Source: Achromobacter pestifer (lineage in GTDB: Bacteria > Pseudomonadota > Gammaproteobacteria > Burkholderiales > Burkholderiaceae_B). From it: a stretch of 64,000 nt of DNA. Of this stretch, positions 28,611 to 37,360 are shown in pieces (within the stretch, counting starts at the first letter, position 1; every line of letters starts with the position of its first letter). The translations under genes and the position numbers were made by a program. Where the stretch lies: contig NZ_CADIJX010000004.1 in NCBI RefSeq assembly GCF_902859625.1, forward strand, positions 674,617 to 738,616, read 5' to 3'. The notes under the pieces were generated by a model. That model saw only the letters and a program-made list of their open reading frames with translations, had not been told where the DNA came from and made no database searches.

Positions 28611-28957
28611 AGCAGACCTCCGGTGTCTTGTGAGCTTGGGATCCGAACCGCTGGCCTCATTGCCGGGGGTTCGCTTGCTGTGTCCCGATGAGATGCATTC
28701 TGTGCTCAAACAACCTTGGGATAAACCCTTATTACCTGAAAACATCTTTCCAAAATACGTACTAATCGATTTGGATTTCGCCAAATGACACCATGGGTGG
28801 CGATATTTCCATTTGATGACGCTATAGGTGGTGTGTTGGTGCAGGCCTGCACGACGGGCCCGGGGACGTAAAAAAGCGCAGCCCCGGGAGAGACCCGGGG
28901 CTGACAGGGGAAAATCTGGAAAAGCGGGGAAGAGCCGGTGGCTGAACGGGTTTCGGC
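28611..28957. other. intergenic region with AT-rich stretch and terminator
   Basis: 347 bases, no gene seen. Bases 28720-28800 are markedly AT-rich for this genome and probably hold the promoter of the DUF4148 gene. A GTGCAGG/CCTGCAC palindrome lies at about 28839-28852. The terminator of the DUF1090 gene is at 28868-28903. Confidence 0.5.
28868..28903 (-). terminator. rho-independent terminator of the DUF1090 gene
   Basis: A perfect 10-bp stem, CAGCCCCGGG and CCCGGGGCTG, with a 5-base loop, followed on the minus strand by GCGCTTTTTTA. Confidence 0.9.
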
Positions 28958-29362
28958 TTATCGGTTCAGTTCGACCAGCGCGGCGTTGTATTCGGACTGG
29001 GCTTCCTCCAGCTTGCGCTGCGCCTTGTCGATCTTGTCCTGTTTGCCTTTGGCACGGGCTTCCTTCAGATCCTGCTCGCGCTCGGACACCTTGGCCTGCT
29101 TATCGCGCACGTCGGCCTCGCGCTGTGATTGCAGGCGGCTGTCGGTGCAATGGGCCTTCGCTTCTGCCAAGGCCTTGCGCAGGCCGGCTTCGCGGCGGGT
29201 GTTGTTTTGCGCCTGGGCAGCAGCGATGTCGTTTTCGATTTCGCAGAACTTGGCGGCGCAACCGCGCTGCGCCGAGCAGTCGGTGGCGGCCTGCGCGGGC
29301 AAGGCGCCGAACAGAGCGCATGCGGCGGCAGCGGCAGTCAGGGATTTGATCAAAGAGGGCAT
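28958..29362 (-). CDS. DUF1090 periplasmic protein (YqjC-like)
   Basis: 134 residues from the ATG at 29362 with GGAG nine bases upstream. A signal peptide ends at PAQAA. The mature part starts with cysteines (CSAQRGCAAKFCEIE), followed by a long charged helix rich in K, E, R and Q that probably forms a coiled coil (residues 50-130). This matches DUF1090, the family of E. coli YqjC, a periplasmic protein of unknown function. A terminator follows. Confidence 0.85.
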   Translation of the reverse strand: MPSLIKSLTAAAAACALFGALPAQAATDCSAQRGCAAKFCEIENDIAAAQAQNNTRREAGLRKALAEAKAHCTDSRLQSQREADVRDKQAKVSEREQDLKEARAKGKQDKIDKAQRKLEEAQSEYNAALVELNR

Positions 29363-29473
29363 GCGGTGTCTCCGTAAGCGTGGCGGAAACACCATGATCG
29401 CGCGATCCGGCGTTGCCGGCAATGCGCGGGGTCAATCGCCCTGCTTGCCGTGCCGGATCAGCGCACCAGCGGA

Positions 29474-30406
29474 TTACCGGATCAGCGTGCCGGCCAGGGC
29501 CGCGGCCACCAGCAGGGCGCCCAACCACAGGTTGGCCCGGAACAGCATGAAGTTGCGGTCGGGGCGCTGGATGTCGAACACCTTCAGCTGCCACGCCAGA
29601 TGCACCGCGACAGCGGCAATGCCGACGTGATAGGCCCACGACATGCCCATGGCATAACCACCCCAGGCCCACAGCACGACGGTGGCCAGGTAAAAGCCGC
29701 CGATCCACAGCTTGCCCTGGTCACCGAAGCGCATGGCGGTGGAATGCAGCCCCAGGCTGCGGTCATCGCGCACGTCGACATAGGCATAGATGCTGTCGTA
29801 GCCCACCTGCCAGAGCACCGCGCCCACCCACATGGCGACGGCGGCCAGCGGCACGTGGTTCTGCGTGTCGGACCAGGCCATGAGCATGCCCCAGTTAAAG
29901 CAGATGCCCAGCACCACTTGCGGCCAGTACGTCACGCGCTTGCACAGCGGGTAGATGAAGACAAAGGGCAGCACCGCCACGGCCAGCCAACGGCTCATGT
30001 CGTTCAGGAAGAACAGCAGCGATCCGCAGACCAGCAACTGGCCCACCAGGAACCACACGGCATTCTTCATCGACAATTGGCCGCTGGTCAGCGGGCGGAA
30101 GCGCGTGCGTTCGACGTGCTTGTCGAAGTTGCGGTCGCACATGTCGTTGACGGTGCAGCCGATGCCGCGCATCAGCAGGGCACCCAGCGAGAAGACGATC
30201 AAGCGCTGTAGGTCGGGCAGGCCGCCCGCCGTTTGGATCAGCGCGGCGATGGCCGGCAGCAGGGTCAGCCACGTGCCGATGGGGCGGTCCAGGCGGCACA
30301 GGCGGGCGTAGGGCCGCCACGATTTGGGCAGCCAGCGTTCGACCCAGTCGGTGAAGACGATGTCGCTGAGGTCGACGGGAGGTTGTTCTGGAGCGCTCAC
30401 TGTCAC
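29474..30406 (-). CDS. ubiA: 4-hydroxybenzoate polyprenyltransferase
   Basis: About 310 residues; the start is uncertain. An ATG at 30445 is in frame but lies immediately after the terminator of the upstream gene, so GTG at 30406 or 30400 is more likely. It is an integral membrane enzyme with about eight helices that prenylates 4-hydroxybenzoate in ubiquinone synthesis. The Mg2+-diphosphate motif NDMCDRNFD (NDxxDxxxD) is followed by a second aspartate-rich motif, YAYVDVRDDRSLG, and DRPIGTWLTLLP precedes them. No other ubi genes are adjacent. Confidence 0.95.
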   Translation of the reverse strand: MTVSAPEQPPVDLSDIVFTDWVERWLPKSWRPYARLCRLDRPIGTWLTLLPAIAALIQTAGGLPDLQRLIVFSLGALLMRGIGCTVNDMCDRNFDKHVERTRFRPLTSGQLSMKNAVWFLVGQLLVCGSLLFFLNDMSRWLAVAVLPFVFIYPLCKRVTYWPQVVLGICFNWGMLMAWSDTQNHVPLAAVAMWVGAVLWQVGYDSIYAYVDVRDDRSLGLHSTAMRFGDQGKLWIGGFYLATVVLWAWGGYAMGMSWAYHVGIAAVAVHLAWQLKVFDIQRPDRNFMLFRANLWLGALLVAAALAGTLIR

Positions 30407-30435
30407 GGTCGGAAAATGGTCGGGAAAGCCGACAG

Positions 30436-30469
30436 CATAAAACAACGGCCGGGCATCGCGCCCGGCCGT
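30436..30469 (-). terminator. rho-independent terminator of the aminotransferase gene
   Basis: A perfect 10-bp stem, ACGGCCGGGC (30445-30454) and GCCCGGCCGT (30460-30469), followed on the minus strand by TGTTTTATG. Confidence 0.85.
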
Positions 30470-30501
30470 GGAAGATCAATCGCCGTTCAGGGCCTGGGTT
30501 T

Positions 30502-31704
30502 TCAGGCCGTGTATTCCTTGAGCAGCTTGCCCAGGATAGCGATGCCGGTGCGGATCTTGTCTTCCTGCACCGTGGCGAAGCTTAGGCGCAGCGTGTTGGC
30601 ACGGCCCGCGCCGCAGTAGAACGGTGCGCCCGGCACGAAGGCCACGTTTTGCGCGATGGCCTTTTCAAGCAACTTGGTGCTGTCGATGTGCTCGGGCAGC
30701 GTCAACCAGATGAACATGCCGCCTTCCGGCTTGGTCCAGGTGACGGTGGACGGGAATTCGCGCTTGATGGCTTCCAGCATGCAGCTGCCCTGAGCGCGGT
30801 AGATTTCGCGCACGTTGGGCAGGTGTTCTTCCAGGAAGCCGTCCTTGACGATTTCGTACACGGCCATTTGCGTCAGCGTGGGCGTGTGCAGGTCGGTGGC
30901 TTGCTTGGCCTGGACCAGCTTGTTGATCAGCGGACGGGCTGCGGCGATATAGCCCAGGCGCAGGCCAGGGGCCAGCACCTTCGAGAACGTGCCCAGACGG
31001 ACGACATTGGCGCCGTGTTCGGCGGCCAGCGCGATCAGGCCCGGCTGCGGTTCACCCGCGTAGCGCAGTTCGCCGTAGGGATCGTCTTCGACGATGGTCA
31101 GGTTCAGTTCGGCGGCGCGCTTGACCAGCGCGATGCGGCGTTCCAGGTTCAGCGTACGGCCCGTAGGGTTCTGGAAGTTGGGGAGCGCATACAGGAAGCG
31201 CGCGCCGTCGGCCAGTTCGGGGGTGATGGCTTCCGGGATCAGGCCGCCTTCGTCGGTGGGCACCGGCACGAACTTGGGCTGATACAGGCTGAACGATTGC
31301 AGGGCGCCCAGATAGCTGGGGTCTTCGACCAGGACCTTGCTGTCCTTGTCGATCAGTACCTTGCCCAGCAGGTCCAGCGCTTGCTGCGAACCCGACACGA
31401 TCAGGATCTGGTCGGCGGCGAAGTTGGCGCCGGCACGGTTCAGGTCATCGGCAACCCATTGGCGCAGTGGGGCAAAGCCTTCGGTCGGGCCGTATTGCAG
31501 GGCCGCGCGGCCGTTGGTGGCCAATACCTTGTCGAATGCAGCACGTACCACTTCTACCGGGAAGCCGCCGGGCGCCGGCAGGCCGCCAGCGAACGAAATG
31601 ACTTCGGGGCGCTCGGTGACCTTGAGGATTTCGCGGATGGCGGAGCTGGTAAGTTGCTGAGCGCGTTCCGAGAAGGAAAACGCAGGTTCGAAAGGCTTGT
31701 CCAT
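30502..31704 (-). CDS. PLP-dependent aminotransferase, aminoadipate/aromatic type
   Basis: 400 residues, fold-type I. It starts MDKPFEPAFSFSERAQ; a TTG six codons upstream is less likely. Typical class I/II features are ISFAGGLPAPGGFP, YGPTEGF, PNFQNPTGRT and the PLP lysine K242 in GTFSKVLAPGLRLGY. Proteins of this shape include 2-aminoadipate transaminase (LysN) and valine/aromatic aminotransferases, so the exact substrate is open. It is divergent from msrC and ends in a strong terminator. Confidence 0.9.
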   Translation of the reverse strand: MDKPFEPAFSFSERAQQLTSSAIREILKVTERPEVISFAGGLPAPGGFPVEVVRAAFDKVLATNGRAALQYGPTEGFAPLRQWVADDLNRAGANFAADQILIVSGSQQALDLLGKVLIDKDSKVLVEDPSYLGALQSFSLYQPKFVPVPTDEGGLIPEAITPELADGARFLYALPNFQNPTGRTLNLERRIALVKRAAELNLTIVEDDPYGELRYAGEPQPGLIALAAEHGANVVRLGTFSKVLAPGLRLGYIAAARPLINKLVQAKQATDLHTPTLTQMAVYEIVKDGFLEEHLPNVREIYRAQGSCMLEAIKREFPSTVTWTKPEGGMFIWLTLPEHIDSTKLLEKAIAQNVAFVPGAPFYCGAGRANTLRLSFATVQEDKIRTGIAILGKLLKEYTA

Positions 31705-31863
31705 GGATTGCTTCTTGATCAAGAAGGGTAAAAGGGAGAGGCTTGTGAGAGGGACTGCGGCAAAAATCTATTGTCCCACACGGTAGCAGCCCGGCCCCTT
31801 TAACGCGCGGAACCCCTAAAATCACCTGCATCGATAACCGCCTGTACAGTTACATTTAACGCT

Positions 31864-32349
31864 ATGTTTGAAGCTGCCCCCATCGTTGCCGCCTCCAAAG
31901 CCGCCCTGTACGCCGAACTGGCGGGCCAGGCCCGCGCCTTGCTGGACGGCGAACCCGATCGCATCGCCAACGCCGCCAATCTGAGCGCGCTGGCCTATCA
32001 AGCCCTGCCTGACCTGAACTGGGTGGGGTTCTACTTTTTTGACGGCACCGAGCTGGTGTTGGGCCCCTTCCAGGGCAAGCCCGCCTGCGTGCGCATTCCG
32101 CTGAATCGCGGTGTGTGTGGCGCGGCCGCCAGCCAGCGCCAGACGCAATTGGTGCCGGACGTGCATGCGTTTCCGGGGCATATCGCCTGCGACGCCGCGT
32201 CGCGTTCGGAAATCGTCGTGCCGCTGGTGCACCAGGGCAAGCTGATCGGCGTCTGGGATGTCGACAGCCCCGTGCCGGATCACTTCGATGAAGACGACCG
32301 CCAAGGCATGGAAGCCCTGTGCGCCGTGTTCCTGGCTAGCCTGGGCTGA
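31864..32349 (+). CDS. msrC: free methionine-(R)-sulfoxide reductase (GAF domain)
   Basis: 161 residues, a single GAF domain. It reduces free Met-R-sulfoxide in the cytosol using three cysteines. Here C75, C85 and C109 have spacings of 10 and 24, the same as C84/C94/C118 of the E. coli enzyme. The segments NWVGFYFF, GPFQGKPACVRIP and FPGHIACDAASRSEIVVPL are diagnostic. A GGACGCC/GGCGTCC hairpin without a T run lies about ten bases after the stop. Confidence 0.95.
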   Translation: MFEAAPIVAASKAALYAELAGQARALLDGEPDRIANAANLSALAYQALPDLNWVGFYFFDGTELVLGPFQGKPACVRIPLNRGVCGAAASQRQTQLVPDVHAFPGHIACDAASRSEIVVPLVHQGKLIGVWDVDSPVPDHFDEDDRQGMEALCAVFLASLG

Positions 32350-32379
32350 TCGGATGTGGACGCCAGCCTCCGGCGTCCG

Positions 32380-32408
32380 TTGACACGGTGACGACGGCCC
32401 GGTAGATT
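32380..32408 (+). promoter_or_regulatory. sigma70-type promoter of the dapA-like gene
   Basis: TTGACA (32380-32385, 6/6 consensus), 17-base spacer, TAGATT (32403-32408). Transcription would start near 32415. Confidence 0.7.
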
Positions 32409-32452
32409 CCTGCTCTACCGCTTATCCGCCGATTCCGGCGTCTATCTCATTC

Positions 32453-32551
32453 ATGATTCATCAGGCCTTCCAATCTGCTTCCTGCATCCGCGCCCTGGGC
32501 GTGGTGCTGGCTGCCGTCGGCCTGAAATCCAAAAAACAGCCGCTCATCTGA
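32453..32551 (+). CDS. possible 32-residue leader peptide
   Basis: An ATG-initiated frame inside the leader, about 38 bases after the predicted transcription start. It ends KSKKQPLI; its TGA falls in the left arm of the first hairpin. Three lysine codons lie shortly before the hairpin. The ribosome binding site is poor and no homologue is recognised, so this may be chance. Confidence 0.3.
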   Translation: MIHQAFQSASCIRALGVVLAAVGLKSKKQPLI

Positions 32552-32590
32552 CCGGAGCATGCTGTTCCGTCAGATGGGCGACGGAACAGC
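32545..32590 (+). promoter_or_regulatory. two mutually exclusive RNA hairpins (attenuator-like)
   Basis: Hairpin A pairs CATCTGAC (32545-32552) with GTCAGATG (32569-32576). Hairpin B pairs GCTGTTCCGTC (32561-32571) with GACGGAACAGC (32580-32590). They share GTC at 32569-32571, so only one can form. Neither is followed by a T run. Confidence 0.5.
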
Positions 32591-32693
32591 GGCCTCTTGG
32601 CGGCGCATGGGCGCCTCCGCGCGCACCCCTGATATCCCGAGCACTTCTGTACGGTCCCAACCACGGTCCCGTTTACATCGAAGGAGTGTTCTC

Positions 32694-33587
32694 ATGTCAT
32701 CTCAATCCTCTCTTTTCCAGGGTGTCTGGGTGCCGTTGGTGACGCCGTTTTCCGGCGGCGCCGTTGACGGCGGTGCGTTGCGTCGGCTGGTGCGCCATTA
32801 CGCCGCGGCCGGCGTGGATGGGCTGGTCGTGTGCGGCAGCACCGGCGAGGCCGCATCGCTGGATGATGCCGAACAACTGGCCGTCCTGGACGCCGTGCTG
32901 AATGAAGCGGGCAAGCTGCCCGTGATCATGGGCCTGGCCGGCAATCATCAGGGCCACGTGCTGCAACGCCTGTCGGCCTTCGGCACTCGGCCATTGGCTG
33001 GCATCCTGGCGCCCGCGCCGTACTACGTGCGGGCCGGTCAGGAGGGCGCCGCCGCGTACTTTCGCTGCCTGGCCGATGCGTCGCGTTTTCCCCTCGTGCT
33101 CTACGACATTCCCTATCGCACCGGCACGACGCTGGACACCGCGACCTTGCTGGCGTTGGCCGCACATCCGAATATCGGGGCTATCAAGGATTGCGGCGGG
33201 TCGCTTGCGAAGACGCTGGCGCTGATCGCCGATGGCCAGATGAACGTGTTGGCAGGCGAAGACCTACAGTCGCTGTCGACCCTTTGCCTGGGCGGTACCG
33301 GCATGATCGCGGCGGCGGCGCATATTCGGCCCGACCTGTTCGTGGCCATGCATCAGGCGGTGCGTGCGCAGCAATTGGATCTGGCCCGCAAGCTGTTCCA
33401 GGCGCTGGTGCCGGTGATTCAACTGGCGTTCGAGGAGCCCAATCCGGGGCCGCTGAAGGCGCAACTGGGGCGCCAGGGACTGCTGACCGAGGAACTGCGC
33501 CTGCCGATGCCGGCCGCAAGCGTTGCGCTGGCCGCGCGGATGGATGCGGCTGTTGCAGGCCTGAACCGCCAGTATCCCTGCCAGTAG
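32694..33587 (+). CDS. dihydrodipicolinate synthase-family aldolase
   Basis: 297 residues from the ATG at 32694, which has AAGGAG in front; the upstream frame to 32559 overlaps the hairpins. TIM barrel of the DapA/NAL family: GVWVPLVTPF, CGSTGEAASL, LYDIPYRTG and the Schiff-base lysine K165 in IGAIKDCGGS (E. coli DapA K161). DapA joins pyruvate and aspartate semialdehyde in lysine synthesis. The substrate arginine in YRTG is kept. Many paralogues do other aldol reactions, and this one is not in a lysine operon, so I give no symbol. Confidence 0.88.
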   Translation: MSSQSSLFQGVWVPLVTPFSGGAVDGGALRRLVRHYAAAGVDGLVVCGSTGEAASLDDAEQLAVLDAVLNEAGKLPVIMGLAGNHQGHVLQRLSAFGTRPLAGILAPAPYYVRAGQEGAAAYFRCLADASRFPLVLYDIPYRTGTTLDTATLLALAAHPNIGAIKDCGGSLAKTLALIADGQMNVLAGEDLQSLSTLCLGGTGMIAAAAHIRPDLFVAMHQAVRAQQLDLARKLFQALVPVIQLAFEEPNPGPLKAQLGRQGLLTEELRLPMPAASVALAARMDAAVAGLNRQYPCQ

Positions 33588-33721
33588 CCGGAAGTTAGGC
33601 GGCTTGCACGCCGCCATGCATCAGCTTTGTGGTGCCCGGATTCATTTTGTAATAAAAGGCTTACCGGGAAGCTGACGGATTGCTTATGATGCGGCCATTC
33701 TCAGGGTGAAACCAAACGTTT

Positions 33722-34498
33722 ATGGCTCAAGCTTTTGAAGCCTTGTCCGCCTGGCAGGTAATGCTGGCGGGGCTGCTGTTCTTTGGCGGCATCTATCTGG
33801 TCTTCGGCACGGCAACCTGGCTACTGACGCAGTACGTGTTGCCGGCGTTGGGCATGGGGCGGCCGCTGGATCCGCGGCCTTTGGCCCCGGGGCAACTGCG
33901 GCGCGAGTTCGCTCAGTCCGGGCTGTCCGTTCTGTTGTTCGGCACGGGCATGATCTTTCCATGGGGCCTGTTGCAGTTGGGATGGGCGCACCTGGACCCG
34001 AACCCAAGCTGGCAGAAGGTCGTGGTCGAGATTCTGGTGCTGGTGGCGTGGAATGACGTGCATTTCTGGGTCAACCACCGGCTGCTCCACACCAAGCCGC
34101 TGCGACGGTTCCATTTGCCGCATCACCGCTCGGTCGTGACGACGCCGTTCTCCACGTACAGCTTCCATCCCATCGAGGCCCTGATGCTGGGCAACGTGAT
34201 CCTGCTGCCCATGCTGCTGCATGATTTCAGCTTCTGGGCGCTGGCCTCCGTGCCGCTGTTCAGCCTGTTTTTCAATTGCATCGGGCACGCCAATTACGAC
34301 TTTTTCCCCAAGGTGTCGTATGCGCATTGGTTCGCCGCCAGCCGCAGGCATCATCTGCACCATGCCTGCTACAACGGCAACTACGGTTTCCAGTTCACTT
34401 TCATGGATCGCCTGTTCCGCACCCGGTTGAAAGCCGAAGCGGCGACTGCGCAGCTTGATGCATTCCAGCGTAGAGAATCGGTTGGCGGACGGGCCTAG
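33722..34498 (+). CDS. sterol desaturase / fatty acid hydroxylase family protein
   Basis: 258 residues, membrane diiron enzyme. Three to four hydrophobic segments and the histidine boxes of the family: HFWVNHRLLH, then FHLPHHRS and later ASRRHHLHHACY. Members hydroxylate or desaturate lipid chains using O2. First gene of a four-gene run; its end overlaps the next gene by about 40 bases in another frame, so they are co-transcribed. A weak TATGAT box lies about 35 bases upstream. Substrate unknown; see the cluster finding. Confidence 0.88.
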   Translation: MAQAFEALSAWQVMLAGLLFFGGIYLVFGTATWLLTQYVLPALGMGRPLDPRPLAPGQLRREFAQSGLSVLLFGTGMIFPWGLLQLGWAHLDPNPSWQKVVVEILVLVAWNDVHFWVNHRLLHTKPLRRFHLPHHRSVVTTPFSTYSFHPIEALMLGNVILLPMLLHDFSFWALASVPLFSLFFNCIGHANYDFFPKVSYAHWFAASRRHHLHHACYNGNYGFQFTFMDRLFRTRLKAEAATAQLDAFQRRESVGGRA

Positions 34499-35390
34499 TC
34501 CGCGGCGCCGGCTGCCGTCGCTGCGTCATCGTCGCGACTGGCAAAGTCTGGTCTATCTGGCCGCGCTGCCCGCGTTGGCCGCCTGGCAATGGGTGTACGG
34601 ATTCTGGTGGCCGCTGTATGCGCTGATGCTGTTCCTGACGTTGGGAATTGGCGTCATCCACCACAACCACACCCATATCAGGATGTGGCGCGGGCGCTGG
34701 ACCAACCGCGCCACCGATTTCTGGATCACGCTGCTGCAAGGGCATCCCACCTTCGTGTTCTACCCCGCGCACGTGGCCAACCATCACCGGTTCAAGCACG
34801 GCGCGCGCGACGTGGCGCGCACCTACCGTTTTGGCGGCGACACGAATCATCTGTGGGGCTATCTGATCCACCCCTTGCAGGCGGGCTGGGTGTTGTATCC
34901 GCTGTTCTTCGCGTGGCTGGGGCGCTTGCGCCGCCACTGGCCGGGCGCCTGGCGCTATTGCATGGCGCAGTATGGCGTGTGGTTGGGCCTGTGGGGCGGG
35001 CTGATGGCCGTGAATCCCATCAAGGCACTGGTGTTCGTGATCGTGCCGCAATTGCACGGTCTGCACTGGTTGCTGGCGACGAACTACTTGCAGCATGCGC
35101 ACGCCGACGGTGGACCGAGACCCGCCGCCGGGCTGAACTACGCGCGCAATTTTGAAGGGCTGGTCAACCCGTTGCTGTTCAACATCGGCCTGCACACCGC
35201 GCATCACGAGCATCCGCGCGCGCACTGGTCCGAACTGACCCGGCTGCATGGCGAGCACTACCGCCAGCGCGTCGATCCGGCGCTGAATGAACGCGGGCTA
35301 ACGCCGTATATGTTCCGCGTTTTCGTGCTGGGCATCTTCGTGCCGCGGTTTCGCAGCCGTTCCTGCATGGCGCCCGAGCACATCCGCTAG
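34458..35390 (+). CDS. fatty acid desaturase family protein
   Basis: 310 residues from the ATG at 34458; a TTG just before it is also possible. Multi-pass membrane protein with the three histidine clusters of membrane desaturases: HHNHTH, HVANHHRFKH and HTAHHEHPRAHW. These bind two iron atoms and introduce a double bond or hydroxyl group using O2. It overlaps the upstream hydroxylase-family gene and lies 35 bases before the ketosynthase fusion, which suggests a shared lipid product. Confidence 0.88.
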   Translation: MHSSVENRLADGPSPRRRLPSLRHRRDWQSLVYLAALPALAAWQWVYGFWWPLYALMLFLTLGIGVIHHNHTHIRMWRGRWTNRATDFWITLLQGHPTFVFYPAHVANHHRFKHGARDVARTYRFGGDTNHLWGYLIHPLQAGWVLYPLFFAWLGRLRRHWPGAWRYCMAQYGVWLGLWGGLMAVNPIKALVFVIVPQLHGLHWLLATNYLQHAHADGGPRPAAGLNYARNFEGLVNPLLFNIGLHTAHHEHPRAHWSELTRLHGEHYRQRVDPALNERGLTPYMFRVFVLGIFVPRFRSRSCMAPEHIR

Positions 35391-35425
35391 CGCCGCATTC
35401 CCTGTTCCCACTAGAGACCCGCCAC

Positions 35426-37360
35426 ATGCCTATCGCGTTCAATCGTGTCTATCTTGAGAGCGCCGGCTATTTCATGCCAGGCGAGCCCGTGTCCAACGAC
35501 GCCATGGATAACTACATCGCGCCGTTGAACCGGATGTCCAGCCGCATCAAGAGCCGCATCCTGGCCGAGAACGGCATCAAGCACCGGTACTACGCCATTG
35601 ATCCCGAAGGCGCCACCGTGTTTACCAACGCGCAGTTGGCTGCCAACGCCATACGCGATTGCCTGCGGCGCAGCGACAGCGATCTGTCCGCCGTGTCCCT
35701 GCTGACCAGCGGTTCATCGGGCGGCGATGCGCTGATGCCCGGTTTTTCCAACATGATCCAGGGCGAATTGGCCGCGCAGCCGATGGAGACGCTGTCGGTG
35801 CATGGCATCTGCGCCGCTGGCGTGTCGGCGATTCAGGCCGCCGCGCAAGGCGTCGAGATGGGTGGGCACGCCAGCGCGCTGGCCGTGGCCGCGGAATTGC
35901 CGTCACGGTTGTTCAAGCGTTCGCGCTTCGCGGCGCGTGGTTACGACGCGGATTTCGACGCGCATTTCCTGCGCTGGATGCTGTCGGATGGCGCGGGCGC
36001 GCTGTTGCTGGGCAATACTGGCCGCGCTCTGCCGGGGGCGTCCAGCGGCGTGCGACTGAAGCTGAAATGGGTGCATCAGCGTTCGTTCTCGGGTGACTAT
36101 CCCGTGTGCATGCAACTGGGGTTGTCGGCCGACCGGCAGAAGGGGCACCTGGACTATCCGTCCTGGAACGAGGCCGAGGCCGATGGCGCGCTGTCCTTGC
36201 GGCAAGACATCCGGCTGCTGCCGCACCTGTTCGATATCGGTATCCACGAGTACGCGAAGCTGGTGCGCGACGGCTGGCTGGATCCCGATCAGGTGGACCA
36301 CTTCCTGTGCCATTACTCGTCCGAGAAATTCATTCCCGTGGTCGAAGACCTGATGGAGAAAGCGGGCCTGGTGATTCCGCGCGAACGTTGGTTCAGCAAC
36401 CTGGCGTGGCGCGGCAATACGGGCGCGGCCTCCATCCTGATCATGCTGGCCGAATTCCTGGAGACGCGCGAGGTGAAGCCGGGCGAGCAGATCTTCTGCT
36501 ACATCCCCGAGTCCGGCCGGTTCATGGCGGCCTACATGCTGCTGGAGGCGGAAGCCGTACACGCGCCGCATGCCGTGGCGGGCGGCGCGGCGGTAGCGGC
36601 GCCGGCGGTAGCACGCGATGACGCGCTGAGTGGCGACGCCGACGCGATCGCGCCGCCGCACGATCCCGACATGGCGCCGCAAGGCCTGGGCCAACTGCTG
36701 ACCGAGCTGGCGGCCATCTGGCACGACTACCGGTCGCGCGTTTGGCGCACGCCGGTGGTGCGCCGCCTGCGCAACCGTCAGTTCCAGACGCCCGACTATC
36801 TGAACTGGATGGAGAACTGGATTCCGCAGGTGCGCGAAGGCAGCAAGTGGATGCGCGAAGGTGCGGCTTCGCTGTCCGAGCAATACGCGCCCTTGGCCGC
36901 GTTGATCGACATGCACGCCGGCGAAGAACAGAACGATTTCCAGATCCTGTTCCAGGATTACCGCAATGCGGGCGGCGCGGTGGACAACATCGATGCCCTG
37001 CGCCGCAACCCGGGTGGCGAGGCCTTGAACGCCTATCTGCACAGCCTGGCCGCCACGCGCGACCCGATTGGCCTGCTGGGCGCGATCTACATCATCGAAG
37101 GCACGGGCCAGCGCATCGTGCCCGCGCTGCTGCCGCTGCTGAAGGCCAGCCTGAAGCTGCCGCCCGACGCCTTCCGCTTCCTGGAATATCACGGACACAA
37201 CGACGAGCATCACCTGGCGCGCTGGCTGTCGGCGGTGGAATTGGCGCTGGACTGCGATGAGGATGGCCGCGCCGAACAACGCATCGTGGATACCGCGCGC
37301 CGCACGGCCGCGCTGTACCTGATGCAGTTCCACCACGTGATGGAGGGCGATACGGCATGA
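35426..37360 (+). CDS. ketosynthase III (StlD/DarB-like) fused to heme-oxygenase-like diiron domain
   Basis: 644 residues, two domains. Residues 1 to about 375 are a KAS III fold with the triad C129 (in HGICAAG), H296 (in CHYSS) and N331 (in RGNTGAAS), spaced like FabH Cys-His-Asn. It resembles the StlD/DarB ketosynthases that build dialkylresorcinols. An alanine-rich linker covers about 376-435. Residues 440-640 look like a heme-oxygenase-like diiron oxidase/oxygenase, as in CADD or UndA: H497 and E500/E501, E558, then H589-x3-D593-x2-H596, the HxxxDxxH arrangement of CADD. It probably joins acyl units and then oxidises or decarboxylates the product. Its TGA overlaps the next ATG. Confidence 0.8.
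   Translation: MPIAFNRVYLESAGYFMPGEPVSNDAMDNYIAPLNRMSSRIKSRILAENGIKHRYYAIDPEGATVFTNAQLAANAIRDCLRRSDSDLSAVSLLTSGSSGGDALMPGFSNMIQGELAAQPMETLSVHGICAAGVSAIQAAAQGVEMGGHASALAVAAELPSRLFKRSRFAARGYDADFDAHFLRWMLSDGAGALLLGNTGRALPGASSGVRLKLKWVHQRSFSGDYPVCMQLGLSADRQKGHLDYPSWNEAEADGALSLRQDIRLLPHLFDIGIHEYAKLVRDGWLDPDQVDHFLCHYSSEKFIPVVEDLMEKAGLVIPRERWFSNLAWRGNTGAASILIMLAEFLETREVKPGEQIFCYIPESGRFMAAYMLLEAEAVHAPHAVAGGAAVAAPAVARDDALSGDADAIAPPHDPDMAPQGLGQLLTELAAIWHDYRSRVWRTPVVRRLRNRQFQTPDYLNWMENWIPQVREGSKWMREGAASLSEQYAPLAALIDMHAGEEQNDFQILFQDYRNAGGAVDNIDALRRNPGGEALNAYLHSLAATRDPIGLLGAIYIIEGTGQRIVPALLPLLKASLKLPPDAFRFLEYHGHNDEHHLARWLSAVELALDCDEDGRAEQRIVDTARRTAALYLMQFHHVMEGDTA

Larger units (their letters stand above)
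32350..32693 (+). other. long leader of the dapA-like gene
   Basis: 344 bases without an annotated gene, but structured: a strong promoter at 32380-32408, a possible 32-codon leader ORF at 32453-32551 and two overlapping hairpins at 32545-32590. The transcript leader would be about 280 nt. Confidence 0.6.
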
